The notes beneath the pieces are model-generated. The model worked only from the letters and a program-made list of their open reading frames with translations. It ran no database searches and was not told the origin of the DNA. Source: Mucilaginibacter straminoryzae (GTDB lineage: Bacteria; Bacteroidota; Bacteroidia; Sphingobacteriales; Sphingobacteriaceae). From it: a stretch of DNA of 64,000 nt. Positions within the stretch are counted from its first letter, which is position 1, and each line of letters opens with the position of its first letter. This document shows positions 26,901 through 35,422 of the stretch, piece after piece. The stretch lies in assembly GCF_022953055.1 (NCBI RefSeq), contig NZ_JALJEJ010000003.1:310001-374000 (forward strand). The letters run 5' to 3'. The translations under genes were made by a program, and so were the position numbers.

Positions 26901-29535
26901 TTACCAGCATCCCGGTAAGTTCATTCCCTTTTGGCACCTTAACACCAACGTACCCCTGGTAAACATTATAAGGCAAGCTTGTTTGGTTAATGCTAAAATT
27001 GCCGCCGGGCTCAAACACTTTCACCAAAAAATTGGCCCTTAACTGACCAGGCGCTTGCTCTTCGGCTTCTATATCGGCATTGATGTGTGTATTACCTTCT
27101 GCATCTAAATTACCATCAAACACAGGCGACACCTGGGTATTGAAGGTCTTAGTAGGATCATCAAAAGAATAATCTTCAAAGCCCTTAAATGTGGTGGTTT
27201 GCGACGAAAGATAAGCATCTACCTTTGCTTTTAAATTTTGCGCCGTACCACCAAATAACCACCTGGCGTTTAGGCTACCGCCTGTATTTTCGCCTTTGGT
27301 TAATTCGGTCTGCCCGTTAAAATCCAGTTTGATCTTAAGGCGGTTAGGCATCACCGTTTCTACCTTGATATTCTTGGTAAAAATGGCTCCGCCCACCTTA
27401 ACCTTGGCCGTCCAGTTACCGGTCATATCTGTGGTTTGCGTGGCGGTATGAAAACTGTAAAAACCGTCGACGGATTTGGTCTGTACCAACCGGGAATATA
27501 ACTGCCCCTCGGGATTATAGAAATTAAACTCTACCGGCAAGTCTGGAGGTAGTTTTTTGGCCTTGTCTTCTAATATGAAAGACACATAGATGCTATCGCC
27601 AGGCCGCCATACGCCACGTTCGCCATAAATAAAGCCTTTCACCCCACTTTGCACCTGATCCCCCCCAACGTCAAACCTGGTAAGCGGCAGGGCATTTCCA
27701 TCATCAAGTTTCAGGTAACCGCGCTCATCGCCACGTTTCGCAACCAGCAAATACGGCTTACGTTTAATATCAAATTTTGCCAGGCCATAAGCATCGGTGG
27801 TTTGCTTGGTGATGAGCTGCCGCTGATAATCCTGAAGATCAAGTTCTACACCTTCTATCGGCTGTGCACTTAAAATATCGGTAGCTACCACAACCATACT
27901 GTTATCTGTACCACGCTTAGCCACCAGCCCGATGTTAGACGCGATGATATTACGCGTGGCCCATTTATCTTTAGTAAAATAAGAATCTGTACACGGATTG
28001 TCGCGCTCGGACCAATTGTAACCATCGGGATAATAGCTATCATATCGCGACCAGAAATCGTCATCCTCGTCGCTTACACTGCCGCCGCTGCTGGTATTCT
28101 CCCCGTCATAATAATCTTCCTCTTCGTTGTTGGCGCTTTTTACAGGCCCGCCCGTGGTACAATTATATAAGGAATACTCTTTGCGGAAACCAATGATCAC
28201 CCGATAGATTGCGCCCGGTTCTGTACGAATCAGCTTGTCCAGATCGAGCATAAAGCGGGTCTTTTTATTCAAATTGACCGACTTATCGGCATCCAGCCGG
28301 ATAGTCTTCTGCACCACAGGCTTTCCTACCCGACGCAGCTCTGCACCACCATCCAGGTCATTGTTCTGAAAATACTGCGCAACGTTATCTTCATATATCT
28401 TTATGATACTTACATCTACCGCATTAAGGTTAACGGCCTCGAAAGGCATCATCAACTTACCCGAGCTTGGAAGCACTACGCCCTTGCCGGGGATAGTTAC
28501 CGCGGGAAGCTTGTTTTCAAAAAACACATTTGCCTTATAGGTTTTCCTGATCTTTTGATGCGCGATGTTTTCAACTCCGGGATTTACAAACACATTGTAG
28601 TTGCCATCCAGGCGTTCGGTAGTATATACTTTAACCGTACTGCCATCAATCGTATAAGAGGGTTCACTGGTATTCTCTACCCCGATCAAACCGTTTAAGT
28701 CTTGCCCCACTGCAATCGCATCAGAAAATTGCACCAGCACGTATTGCTCCTGGTTTTGCACTGCGCGGATATCCAATACACGAAAATCGCCGACTGCGGG
28801 TACTTCATAGGCCTTGCTGCCTTTCTTCTTTACGTTGAGTGCATCACCATTCCAGTTAATAGTTAGCGGCGTAGCTGCATTGGAAGCCCGGGTTATCTTG
28901 TCTAAAGTAAAAGTATGGGTATGGTTGTATGGGTTATGTTGCCAGCTAACGTGGGTGGCAGAAGGGTAATCTACCGCGATGATCTTCTCCACCTGCTCAT
29001 TCTGCTCGGCATCGGCGGTTTGCACCACCCCTTCCAACTTCATTTTATCCATAGAATTGCGCGGCGAAGTTTGCAACCCATTGAAACTCAATGTAAAATC
29101 AGGCGCCATAGTTTGAAACCCAAACTCGAACTTCTGGTAACGGTCTGGTAGGTCCATCACTTTACCGAGCTTAAACGTGGCGGTATATGACCGGTCTGCT
29201 TCCAACTGCTTATCCGGTTTGAACTCTATGGTAAGCGCATCTACCCAGTAGGCCTTACCCTTTACCGAAGGACTAAAACTGAACACGCCATCGGGCAAGG
29301 GTTCATTTTGTGCGTGCGTACCCTGCACCTGCGAAACCAGCTTGATACGAATGGTACTTTCTTTGGAAATAACCCCTGAAGTATAGGATTCTATATATTT
29401 TGCAAACGTTTTATCAACCGCCTTCGGCTTTAAATAATAACGGATCGCGAAGAATGAAGCGGCTACTAAAACGATAGCGCCTGCGGTGATAAGGATGCCT
29501 TTTTTACTGGTAAAAAGGGCTTTAAGGGTAGACAT
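23932..29535 (-). CDS. yfhM: Bacterial alpha-2-macroglobulin with intact thioester
   Basis: This 1867-residue periplasmic protein has an N-terminal signal anchor (about 13-34, GILITAGAIVLVAASFFAIRY) and no lipobox cysteine. E. coli YfhM is instead a lipoprotein. MG domains follow, including an MG2-type block (VKGFIYGERGVWRPGDSIYVSF split over 640-660) and the bait region. The thioester motif is CVEQ at residues 1417-1420 in YPHGCVEQTTSAVFPQLYL, followed by the alpha/alpha toroid (GGLSYWPDAGSADDWGTSYAGHF). Cleavage of the bait lets the thioester trap the attacking protease covalently. The acidic, low-complexity stretch near residues 470-490 (NNEEEDYYDGENTSSGGS) is unusual. It is co-transcribed with pbpC. 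Confidence 0.94.
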   Translation of the reverse strand: MSTLKALFTSKKGILITAGAIVLVAASFFAIRYYLKPKAVDKTFAKYIESYTSGVISKESTIRIKLVSQVQGTHAQNEPLPDGVFSFSPSVKGKAYWVDALTIEFKPDKQLEADRSYTATFKLGKVMDLPDRYQKFEFGFQTMAPDFTLSFNGLQTSPRNSMDKMKLEGVVQTADAEQNEQVEKIIAVDYPSATHVSWQHNPYNHTHTFTLDKITRASNAATPLTINWNGDALNVKKKGSKAYEVPAVGDFRVLDIRAVQNQEQYVLVQFSDAIAVGQDLNGLIGVENTSEPSYTIDGSTVKVYTTERLDGNYNVFVNPGVENIAHQKIRKTYKANVFFENKLPAVTIPGKGVVLPSSGKLMMPFEAVNLNAVDVSIIKIYEDNVAQYFQNNDLDGGAELRRVGKPVVQKTIRLDADKSVNLNKKTRFMLDLDKLIRTEPGAIYRVIIGFRKEYSLYNCTTGGPVKSANNEEEDYYDGENTSSGGSVSDEDDDFWSRYDSYYPDGYNWSERDNPCTDSYFTKDKWATRNIIASNIGLVAKRGTDNSMVVVATDILSAQPIEGVELDLQDYQRQLITKQTTDAYGLAKFDIKRKPYLLVAKRGDERGYLKLDDGNALPLTRFDVGGDQVQSGVKGFIYGERGVWRPGDSIYVSFILEDKAKKLPPDLPVEFNFYNPEGQLYSRLVQTKSVDGFYSFHTATQTTDMTGNWTAKVKVGGAIFTKNIKVETVMPNRLKIKLDFNGQTELTKGENTGGSLNARWLFGGTAQNLKAKVDAYLSSQTTTFKGFEDYSFDDPTKTFNTQVSPVFDGNLDAEGNTHINADIEAEEQAPGQLRANFLVKVFEPGGNFSINQTSLPYNVYQGYVGVKVPKGNELTGMLVTGKDHVFDIADVDTKGNLVKGRRTVQVELYKVKWHWWWDNSGNQNSNFTQDKYNKLLKTETVTLVNGRGRWKMRIDQPDWGQYVVKVKDEETGHTTGKQVYIDWPNWAQRLQQDNPTEAAMLSFTADKKKYTVGEEAVLTIPTPANGRALISFENGTKVLKTDWVKTEKGQTQYRFKVDETMAPNVFINVTLLQPHSQTVNDLPIRMYGAIPLLVDNPATILKPVISMPDKIRPETRSQITVAESSGKEMTYTVAIVDEGLLDITNFKTPDPHEAFYAREALGVKTWDLFDYVIGAYGGDLQHILSIGGDAGGRNMNRNITVNRFKPVVKFMGPFHLNAGEKQTHAFILPQYIGAVKVMVIAGHDGSYGFADKAVSVKKPLMILATLPRVLGPTEKIQLPVTVFATENNIKIVSVDVQSNAFSNLAGNSHKTVTFTKPGDQMVNFELTVKDFIGIGKVKVVARSGSETAAYDVDLSVRNPNPGVTRVLDKELLPGESWSTSYAAVGMNGTNRTTLEESTIPSLNLAKRLNYLIEYPHGCVEQTTSAVFPQLYLGQLTNLSDGQKAMINRNIQTGIKKLAGFQLPDGGLSYWPDAGSADDWGTSYAGHFMLAAQTAGYALPIGFIEHWKTYQRQKALAWAPNTRDFYGADLVQAYRLYLLALAHAPELGAMNRLKEFPYLSVQAKWRLAAAYKLAGQPEVGLRMVAGLPLTVKPYNSMWGTYGSDLRDEAMTLETLILLGKKQDAVVLVRTIAARLSQNSWYSTQTTAYSLVAISAYCGKNTAKNKLMFNYHVGGTNGNINSDAYVSQVGVKNQSGKLSITNRGGARLFVRLIQYGQPVTGEDVKPINNPDILGMRVSYFTLKGTSVDPSQLKQGTDFVAQVTVKNPGKLGRYDNMALTQIFPSGWEILNTRMMEGGGDAFKSSESDYRDIRDDRVNTYFSLPEGKEVTYFVMLNAAYAGKYYLPAVYCDAMYNASINALAKGQWVEVVK

Positions 29536-29777
29536 GTGCAGCGTGATTTTGTACCGGAATTTATGAAATAATTTCTGGATAAAACCAAGTGTTATAACCG
29601 TTTTTTAGCAAAAACAAGAATACTAAATCACAAGGTAGCTTTTAACGTGTAGCAGCTGAAACAGGTGTTCTTATCTGTACACAGTACATTTCTACGCAGT
29701 ATTCTAATTAAACGTACACCTTATGCAGACGGGTTATCACGTCTATTTCAGGATCTGTTATAGTTCCTTGTTAAATA

Positions 29778-30821
29778 TTACGGCTTTGGGAAATATTTCT
29801 TTAAGTTTTTTGGACGATAGGACGGATCGGCAGCCAACCGTTTGAAAACAGAATCATCTATGATCTGAGGTCCATCTTCGGGATGTTCAATATTGCGCCA
29901 GATCCGGCCGGTGAACCAGAACGGCAAAGTAAAAGAATTCCGTTTAACGCCCAAATGATTTGGGGTATAAGGCTCCAGTTTAACGTCTTCCAGTTCTAAA
30001 CCACGAAGCTTCGCATTATCTGTTAACCATTTTAACGTTTCGTTACTCAGCCCCCTGTCCTCGTAACCGCCACCTACGTTACAGTGTACACCCGCAAACC
30101 AGCGTTGTTCCATTTCCAATGTCTGTTTACCATCAACAGCGTTGGAACTCGCTTGCCATATAGAGGCATTGAAGGGTTTGCGCCGTTCGTCAACCGCCAA
30201 AGCTTGATAAGCATAATCAACCGTACTGCTAAGCGTAACATCGTGAAACTTGTAACGTTCCCTATTGTAAAGCTTCCAGGCAGGCAGCGGAATACCCAGC
30301 GCGCCGACTGTATCCCAAACGCCGATAAATTTAATACGCGTGATATCTTCGTAACTGTAGTTCTGGCGGAAAGCACGCATCAGATCGCTATCAGGTGCGG
30401 TGTATTCATTCCGGTCCCGATACAGATCATACGCTTTATCGACAAGATGTATAAAATCAGGCTTCAGAATTCCTGTGTTACGGATCAGGCCCGCCAGACT
30501 TCTTGCAGTATAGGCACCGCGGCTAAAGCCAAATAAATAAATCTCATCACCCGGCTCATAGGTCATCACCAGAAAAGTATAGATATCTTTAATCTTCTTA
30601 TCGATCCCAAGGCCGGTAATGCCACCCAGTAATTTATCCCGCCAGCTATAACCGGTGCCAACGCCGGTATCGTAAACCTTTAACTGCGGTGTTCCGTCAT
30701 CTGCTATCGACTTTATCGCATTGAATAACAGACAAACATTAGAATCCAATGGTTGGCCATTTTGGCCTTTGTCCCCAGGTTTATCCCAGGTGCCATCGCT
30801 ACAGGTGATAAGTCTTTTCAT
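29778..30821 (-). CDS. DUF2235 alpha/beta-hydrolase (Tle1-like phospholipase fold)
   Basis: This 347-residue protein begins MKRLITCSDGTWDKPGDKG, the standard DUF2235 start; an upstream in-frame ATG at 30854 would add 11 unlikely residues. The nucleophile elbow is GFSRG (S100). Acid and base candidates lie in FIGVWDTVGALGIPLP and WFAGVHCNVGGGYEDRGLSN. The fold is that of Tle1-type T6SS phospholipase effectors, but no secretion or immunity gene lies nearby and no signal peptide is present, so a housekeeping cytoplasmic hydrolase is more likely. It is probably monocistronic, flanked by gaps of more than 200 bp. The substrate is unknown. Confidence 0.85.
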   Translation of the reverse strand: MKRLITCSDGTWDKPGDKGQNGQPLDSNVCLLFNAIKSIADDGTPQLKVYDTGVGTGYSWRDKLLGGITGLGIDKKIKDIYTFLVMTYEPGDEIYLFGFSRGAYTARSLAGLIRNTGILKPDFIHLVDKAYDLYRDRNEYTAPDSDLMRAFRQNYSYEDITRIKFIGVWDTVGALGIPLPAWKLYNRERYKFHDVTLSSTVDYAYQALAVDERRKPFNASIWQASSNAVDGKQTLEMEQRWFAGVHCNVGGGYEDRGLSNETLKWLTDNAKLRGLELEDVKLEPYTPNHLGVKRNSFTLPFWFTGRIWRNIEHPEDGPQIIDDSVFKRLAADPSYRPKNLKKYFPKP

Positions 30822-31026
30822 GTGAATGTGGTTTAAGTATTCTAATATAATCATTTCTTAAATAATCCACTATGATAGAAGGGCTTAACAAAAATTACCT
30901 TTCTACCACAAAGTACCACTAGCTTTAATTCTGATTAATCATCTCACCTTATTGTTTTAATATCCCGAGCGTTTCGCTAAATCGAGTGTATAAAATATTA
31001 AGTCGTATAGCTAGCTTTCCAAACAT

Positions 31027-31034
31027 TAAATTTG
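31027..31034 (+). promoter_or_regulatory. Bacteroidota -7 element (TAAATTTG)
   Basis: An exact TAnnTTTG match 42 bp before the ATG of the 97-aa gene. A -33 TTG is not evident. Confidence 0.5.
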
Positions 31035-31076
31035 CTGAACATTACGCCTAGCTCTTTTTAAAATTTTTACTAACTG

Positions 31077-31370
31077 ATGAAAGCATTAACCGATTTTAAA
31101 GCAACCCTTACCGGTCCTACACCTGACGCATCCTGGGCAGCACCGCTACGGAGTCTCTGGTACGATGCTAAAGGGGACTGGCACCGTGCTCACGCCTTAG
31201 TTGATCAATTGCAGGATGCGGATGCGGCCTGGGTACACGCTTACCTGCACCGTAAAGAAGGTGATTCATGGAATGCCGGTTACTGGTACCGCAAAGCCGG
31301 AAAACCTCACGCAACTGCTACGCTTGATGAAGAATGGGAGCAACTGGTAATTAATTTCTTAGGCCGATAG
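31077..31370 (+). CDS. Conserved small protein of unknown function
   Basis: This 97-residue soluble protein, rich in Trp, His and Ala, has no signal peptide. It holds a WYDAKGDWHRAHALVDQLQD block and a HRKEGDSWNAGYWYRKAGKP block. The pattern suggests two to three helices in TPR-like order (DxWxxAHxLxxQ, then xxAxWVHAYLHRKEGD). I recall similar small proteins in many Bacteroidota and Proteobacteria genomes without assigned function. A good TAnnTTTG promoter element lies upstream. It is convergent with a minus-strand gene that ends beyond a terminator at 31.45 kb, so it is probably monocistronic. Confidence 0.75.
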   Translation: MKALTDFKATLTGPTPDASWAAPLRSLWYDAKGDWHRAHALVDQLQDADAAWVHAYLHRKEGDSWNAGYWYRKAGKPHATATLDEEWEQLVINFLGR

Positions 31371-31442
31371 GATAGCACCCCATTTACCCTTTTCGGGTAA
31401 CTAATCCGCGACATCCATCTAAAAGTATGCTATTGACAATAA

Positions 31443-31476
31443 TAAAAAACCCGCCCTATCTGTAGATAGCGCGGGG
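31443..31476 (-). terminator. Intrinsic terminator between convergent genes
   Basis: A GC-rich hairpin (CCCGC-CCTATC with GATAG-CGCGGG) is followed on the minus strand by TTTTTTATT. It ends the minus-strand exported-protein gene at 31502. Confidence 0.8.
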
Positions 31477-31501
31477 TCGTATGAAGTACTTCGTGGGATA
31501 A

Positions 31502-32155
31502 CTATAGCGTAGTTTTAAAATTGCTGATGTACAGTTTAGCACCATTAGCGTATTCCCACGGTCCGCTGAAGTAAAAGTATTTGGCAGCTCTTGGCGTGAA
31601 AAGTACGGTATCGGCCAGTTTGGTATCACCCACATACACCGCCATATTTGTTCCCGATACAACCAGCTTTATATGCAGCGGCGTATTTGTGGTTGATGCG
31701 AGGTCGAATGTAGTGCCCGTTTCTTTTTTTAGTTCGTAATTACCGATATTAACTGCATCACCGTCACTATAGTGTAGCTGTACAAAAGCGCCCGCATTAC
31801 TCAGGTGCCCCCTCACCGCATTATCTTTTACAAAGCCAAAGCAAACCGTTGAAATATCCTTTATCTGCTCTGCTACTGCAAGCACATCAAATTCTAAGGT
31901 AAAATTTGCGGGAAATGGCGTTATACGGTTAATCTTATAGGTAGCTTGATTTTTCACCATCAGCCATTTACCCTCCTGCCCTGCCGGATGTGCAACAATG
32001 GCAGCCCCATTTGTCTTTATACTGGCTGGTGAAGCGCCCAACTGGTAACTGGAAAAATCCTCTTTAAAAGCTTTATCCTGCGCTCCCGCTCTATTAACCA
32101 ATAGGAAACTACTGAAAACAACCAGTAGCGTTATGATCTTAACGTATTTTTTCAT
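31502..32155 (-). CDS. Exported protein, probable concanavalin-like beta-sandwich
   Basis: The start at 32155 gives 217 residues with a signal peptide (MKKYVKIITLLVVFSSF, cut after RAGAQ). A longer in-frame start at 32188 would overlap the preceding stop. The mature part alternates beta-strand patterns typical of laminin-G or family-16-like sandwiches: NFTLEFDVLAV, PLHIKLVVSGTNMAVYVGDTKLAD, KYFYFSGPWEYANGAKLYISNFK. It begins FKEDFSSYQLGASP, as do the lectin-like modules of Bacteroidota. There is no catalytic motif, so a binding role is more likely than an enzyme. It follows the lipoprotein gene by 29 bp. Confidence 0.7.
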   Translation of the reverse strand: MKKYVKIITLLVVFSSFLLVNRAGAQDKAFKEDFSSYQLGASPASIKTNGAAIVAHPAGQEGKWLMVKNQATYKINRITPFPANFTLEFDVLAVAEQIKDISTVCFGFVKDNAVRGHLSNAGAFVQLHYSDGDAVNIGNYELKKETGTTFDLASTTNTPLHIKLVVSGTNMAVYVGDTKLADTVLFTPRAAKYFYFSGPWEYANGAKLYISNFKTTL

Positions 32156-32184
32156 TTTTCTTGATTCTGATAAGTAAACTAAAT

Positions 32185-32727
32185 TCAATTGTATGGTGCA
32201 GAGAATTTACCGTCGGTTACGGTAACAGACTCGTCTCCGCCCAATAACCTCAGTTTTCCAGAAAACGTGCCTTTCACGCCCCATTTCGTCAAACTGGTAA
32301 TAGTCATGGTAAAGTTGCTGCCGTCCAGGTCGCCGCCGTTAAACACTGTCGTACTGATGATCTTTCCGTCTTTCATGTTCTGGATGTAATACTTGCCTGA
32401 AAGCAACAACCCGCTTGCGCTGTTGGAAACATAGGTGGCCTCCCTGGCACCTTTGTCTATTTGCATATCAATGCCAAAACCGGTGACCATGTCCTGCTTT
32501 TCCCAACCGCCGATCACTACAAAATGTACGGTATCGGTAGCAGGTTTATCATTAGCGTTAACGTGATAATTGAATTCGTGCAGCGTTCCGTTGATCTTGC
32601 AGGAGAGATAGGTATCCCGCCCACCGGTAGCATCACCACTGCTTTTCTTACAGGCGGAAAAATTACCGAAAACGAACAGTGACAGGATAATGAAGAGCAC
32701 GCGCTGTTTAACTATTATATTTTTCAT
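32185..32727 (-). CDS. Lipoprotein of unknown function
   Basis: This 180-residue protein has a lipoprotein signal (LFVFGNFSACKKSSGD, lipidated Cys about residue 26). The mature part is beta-rich (YLSCKINGTLHEFNYHVN, FTMTITSLTKWGVKGTFSGKLRLLGG), like small Bacteroidota lipoproteins with a C2 or immunoglobulin-like fold. No known catalytic residues. It is cotranscribed with the sandwich protein downstream and possibly with the small exported protein upstream, from which a perfect 11-bp inverted repeat separates it. Confidence 0.72.
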   Translation of the reverse strand: MKNIIVKQRVLFIILSLFVFGNFSACKKSSGDATGGRDTYLSCKINGTLHEFNYHVNANDKPATDTVHFVVIGGWEKQDMVTGFGIDMQIDKGAREATYVSNSASGLLLSGKYYIQNMKDGKIISTTVFNGGDLDGSNFTMTITSLTKWGVKGTFSGKLRLLGGDESVTVTDGKFSAPYN

Positions 32728-32746
32728 ATAGGTATTTGGAAATAAC

Positions 32747-32781
32747 AGCTGTCCGGGCGACTGTACATCACCCGGACAGCT
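32747..32781. repeat. Perfect 11-bp inverted repeat between exported-protein genes
   Basis: AGCTGTCCGGG and CCCGGACAGCT enclose 13 bases. The minus-strand tail is GTTATTT, only weakly T-rich. It could be a terminator of the upstream small gene or an mRNA processing site that sets relative expression. Confidence 0.55.
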
Positions 32782-32809
32782 ATCGGATAAATAATAGTTT
32801 AGGTTACAA

Positions 32810-33256
32810 TCAATTTAATTTGACAGATATTTCACCGTCATCCATACCGTCGATATTTTTTTCAGCAAAAACATCAGGAGCGGCTTTCTGCAACACCTTC
32901 AGAATATCAGAAGTAGACCCTGCGTGTTGTAAAACGATAGATGAGCCGGAAGCACCATACTTCATTTTAGTGCTTTCAATACCTTTTGCAGATTGCAGCT
33001 TATCATTAATAGCTTTAAGCGTAGAGAAGCTAACACCAGAAAGTTTAACTGTGGTCTTCTCGGTTGATGTGCCGTCTTTCTTCTTTCCAAAGAAACTCAG
33101 TATTTTATCACCGGTACTTTTGGTGCGGTCGGCTGTTCGGCCGGCGTGGTCAGCTTTGTCAGCCGCTCTGTCCATCTTGTCAAGGATTGCCTGGGCTTTG
33201 GTAAGCGTAGTACCAGAAAACAGCAGGCCTGCGCAAATAATCATGATCTTTTTCAT
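32810..33256 (-). CDS. Small exported protein of unknown function
   Basis: This 148-residue protein has a signal peptide (MKKIMIICAGLLFSGTTLTKAQA). A charged helical linker rich in Asp, Lys and Thr follows (DKMDRAADKADHAGRTADRTK). The C-terminal alpha/beta segment runs from about residue 68 (TVKLSGVSFSTLKAINDKLQSAKGIESTKM), with the feel of a small ACT- or heavy-metal-like fold. No motif identifies a function. A perfect inverted repeat follows its stop. It diverges from the histidine kinase gene at 33425 with 168 bp between starts, so it could be a regulatory target of that two-component system. Confidence 0.68.
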   Translation of the reverse strand: MKKIMIICAGLLFSGTTLTKAQAILDKMDRAADKADHAGRTADRTKSTGDKILSFFGKKKDGTSTEKTTVKLSGVSFSTLKAINDKLQSAKGIESTKMKYGASGSSIVLQHAGSTSDILKVLQKAAPDVFAEKNIDGMDDGEISVKLN

Positions 33257-33424
33257 AGTTAATTTGAATTAATAATAGATAGACTGCAAAACTACTTTGC
33301 CAACAGCTTTGATAACATCCCCGAAACAGAGGCTTTTTAGCTACCAACATTTAGGTATTTTTTAGCTATTGATTACGTTTTTTAACTTATTAGGCGATAT
33401 TTGAAGCCAACCTGATGTGCCTTC

Positions 33425-35422
33425 ATGAAAAAAATATTGATCTTTTTATTCTCCCTTTTAGCCTTAGGCGCGCAAGCACAACAACAAATTCCGCTAAATG
33501 AAAAAAGACATGTTGATAGTTTAGAGAATGTGCTAAAGCGTGGAAATACAGATAGCGCCAGGGCATTGGCCAGTTTTATGCTGGTAGAGTACTGGAAGTT
33601 TAAAGACACCACTAAAAGCAAGGCATTCTGGTTAAAAGGCAAACAACTGGCGGGGACATCGCCTTACCTTCGCGCCTTATCCTATTTTTACGAAGGGCAA
33701 TATTATTTCAACTGGGATACCGGTAAAGCGTCTGCGGCTTTTACCAAAGCACAAAAAGCGTTAGCCGCATTTCATACACCTGAAGCTTATAGCAAGCAGG
33801 CTGCGGCATGGTACAATTATGCGTTAATGAACCGCGACAAAGGTTACGAGTTTATTACCCGCATTACCATGGAGAAGGTGCTACCCTATGCTGAAAAATC
33901 AGGCGACAAGATTATGATTGCCCATTTCTACACGCAGCTTTCTACCATCCTGATGAATAACTACCAGTTTGCCAAAGCTGCCGACTACAATAACAAAGCA
34001 ATAGCATTGCTTGAGAAAAACGTTAACGGATCAACCAACCTGCTATTCGCGTATCTGAATGGCGTCAGTATCAGCTGTTATTCCAATAAACCTGCTGAGG
34101 CAAAAATTTTACTTGCAAAAGCGGCAGAATTAATCAAGCCATTTCCGGGTTCGCTCAACTACACACTTTACTATTATAACGAGGCTTTATATTTCACTAC
34201 TATAGAATCATATACCCAGGCAATTGCGAGCGCAGATAAAGGGATTGCGCTTGCAAAGCGGTATAACCAAAAGCAAATGCTTCAGGGCTTTTTGTTTCGT
34301 AAGTATGATGCTTTGGTCCGGTTAAAAAAGTATCCGCAAGCGCTGAATATATTGCATGGTATCATGAAAGATGGCACGCTGTTAACCAGCGAAAACGACC
34401 GCGCCATGCTTTATGGCGAATTGGCTAAAACCAATAAACTGACCGGTAACTACCGTGATGCCTATGAATGGCAAAACAAACACCTGCAGTTAACAGACAG
34501 CATGCATAACAAGCAGATGGAGTTTAAAATAAACGAACTGGAAACCAAATACCGCTCTGCAGAGAACCAGAAAAAAATCATCCAGCTACAGGACAAAAAT
34601 AAGCAGGCCGAACTGAGCGCAAAAAACGAAAAACTATTTAACTGGCTGTTGGGATTGGGGTGCTTAGCGCTACTGGTTATCCTGGCCATGGTGATCCTGA
34701 ATGCCCGGAACAGTCATAAACTATCCATTCAAAAAGAGATCAACTACCGGCAGCAATTGCTCGAACTGGAACAGAAGCAACAGTTGAGGATTGCGAAAGC
34801 CATGCTGGATGGCGAGGAGAATGAAAGGGAACGGGTAGCGCGCGACCTGCACGATGGCTTGGGCGGTATGCTGGCAGGCGTGAAGATCGGCCTTTCCGGA
34901 TTGACAAGTGCAAAAGACAAATTTGTGCAAGACAAGGACCTGTTTCGCATCATTGGACAACTGGACACCTCTGTAACAGAATTAAGGCGTATTGCCCGTA
35001 ACCTTTTGCCAGAAACATTGCTAAAGTTTGGGTTGGAAGTAGCGCTTAAGGACCTAAGCGAATTTTACATGCGCGACGGCCTGCATATTGATTTTCAGTC
35101 CTTTCAAATCGAAAAGAATATTGCGATCAGCATACAGCTCAACATCTACCGGATTGTACAAGAGCTGCTGTCCAACGCCATTAAACATGCCAGGGCGAAA
35201 AATATACTCGTGCAATGCAGCCAAAATGACTCGGTATTCTTCATCACCGTAGAGGACGACGGCACCGGCTTTGATACCAGTGTTTTGGAAAACCGAAAAG
35301 GGATGGGACTGGATAACCTGAAGAACCGCGTTAGTTACCTCAACGGAAAATTTGAGCTGCGTTCCGTAATCAATGAGGGTACCACCATTAATATCGAACT
35401 TAATACTAACGCCGATGTCTGA
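33425..35422 (+). CDS. TPR sensor histidine kinase, NarX/LuxR-partner type (HisKA_3)
   Basis: This 665-residue kinase has a signal peptide (1-18, ending AQAQ) and periplasmic TPR repeats (about 60-370, e.g. NRDKGYEFITRITMEKVLP). One transmembrane helix (about 402-425, FNWLLGLGCLALLVILAMVIL) is followed by a coiled coil. The HisKA_3 dimer domain has phospho-acceptor H476 (RVARDLHDGLGG). The HATPase has N-box ELLSNAIKHA and G-boxes DDGTGFD and KGMGLDNLKNRV. The stop codon overlaps the start of the regulator gene by 8 bp (ATGtctga), which indicates translational coupling. The signal sensed is unknown. Confidence 0.93.
   Translation: MKKILIFLFSLLALGAQAQQQIPLNEKRHVDSLENVLKRGNTDSARALASFMLVEYWKFKDTTKSKAFWLKGKQLAGTSPYLRALSYFYEGQYYFNWDTGKASAAFTKAQKALAAFHTPEAYSKQAAAWYNYALMNRDKGYEFITRITMEKVLPYAEKSGDKIMIAHFYTQLSTILMNNYQFAKAADYNNKAIALLEKNVNGSTNLLFAYLNGVSISCYSNKPAEAKILLAKAAELIKPFPGSLNYTLYYYNEALYFTTIESYTQAIASADKGIALAKRYNQKQMLQGFLFRKYDALVRLKKYPQALNILHGIMKDGTLLTSENDRAMLYGELAKTNKLTGNYRDAYEWQNKHLQLTDSMHNKQMEFKINELETKYRSAENQKKIIQLQDKNKQAELSAKNEKLFNWLLGLGCLALLVILAMVILNARNSHKLSIQKEINYRQQLLELEQKQQLRIAKAMLDGEENERERVARDLHDGLGGMLAGVKIGLSGLTSAKDKFVQDKDLFRIIGQLDTSVTELRRIARNLLPETLLKFGLEVALKDLSEFYMRDGLHIDFQSFQIEKNIAISIQLNIYRIVQELLSNAIKHARAKNILVQCSQNDSVFFITVEDDGTGFDTSVLENRKGMGLDNLKNRVSYLNGKFELRSVINEGTTINIELNTNADV

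Noticed and set aside
29778..30821. T6SS phospholipase effector
   Set aside because: The DUF2235 fold fits, but there is no immunity gene, VgrG, PAAR or adaptor in the neighbourhood.
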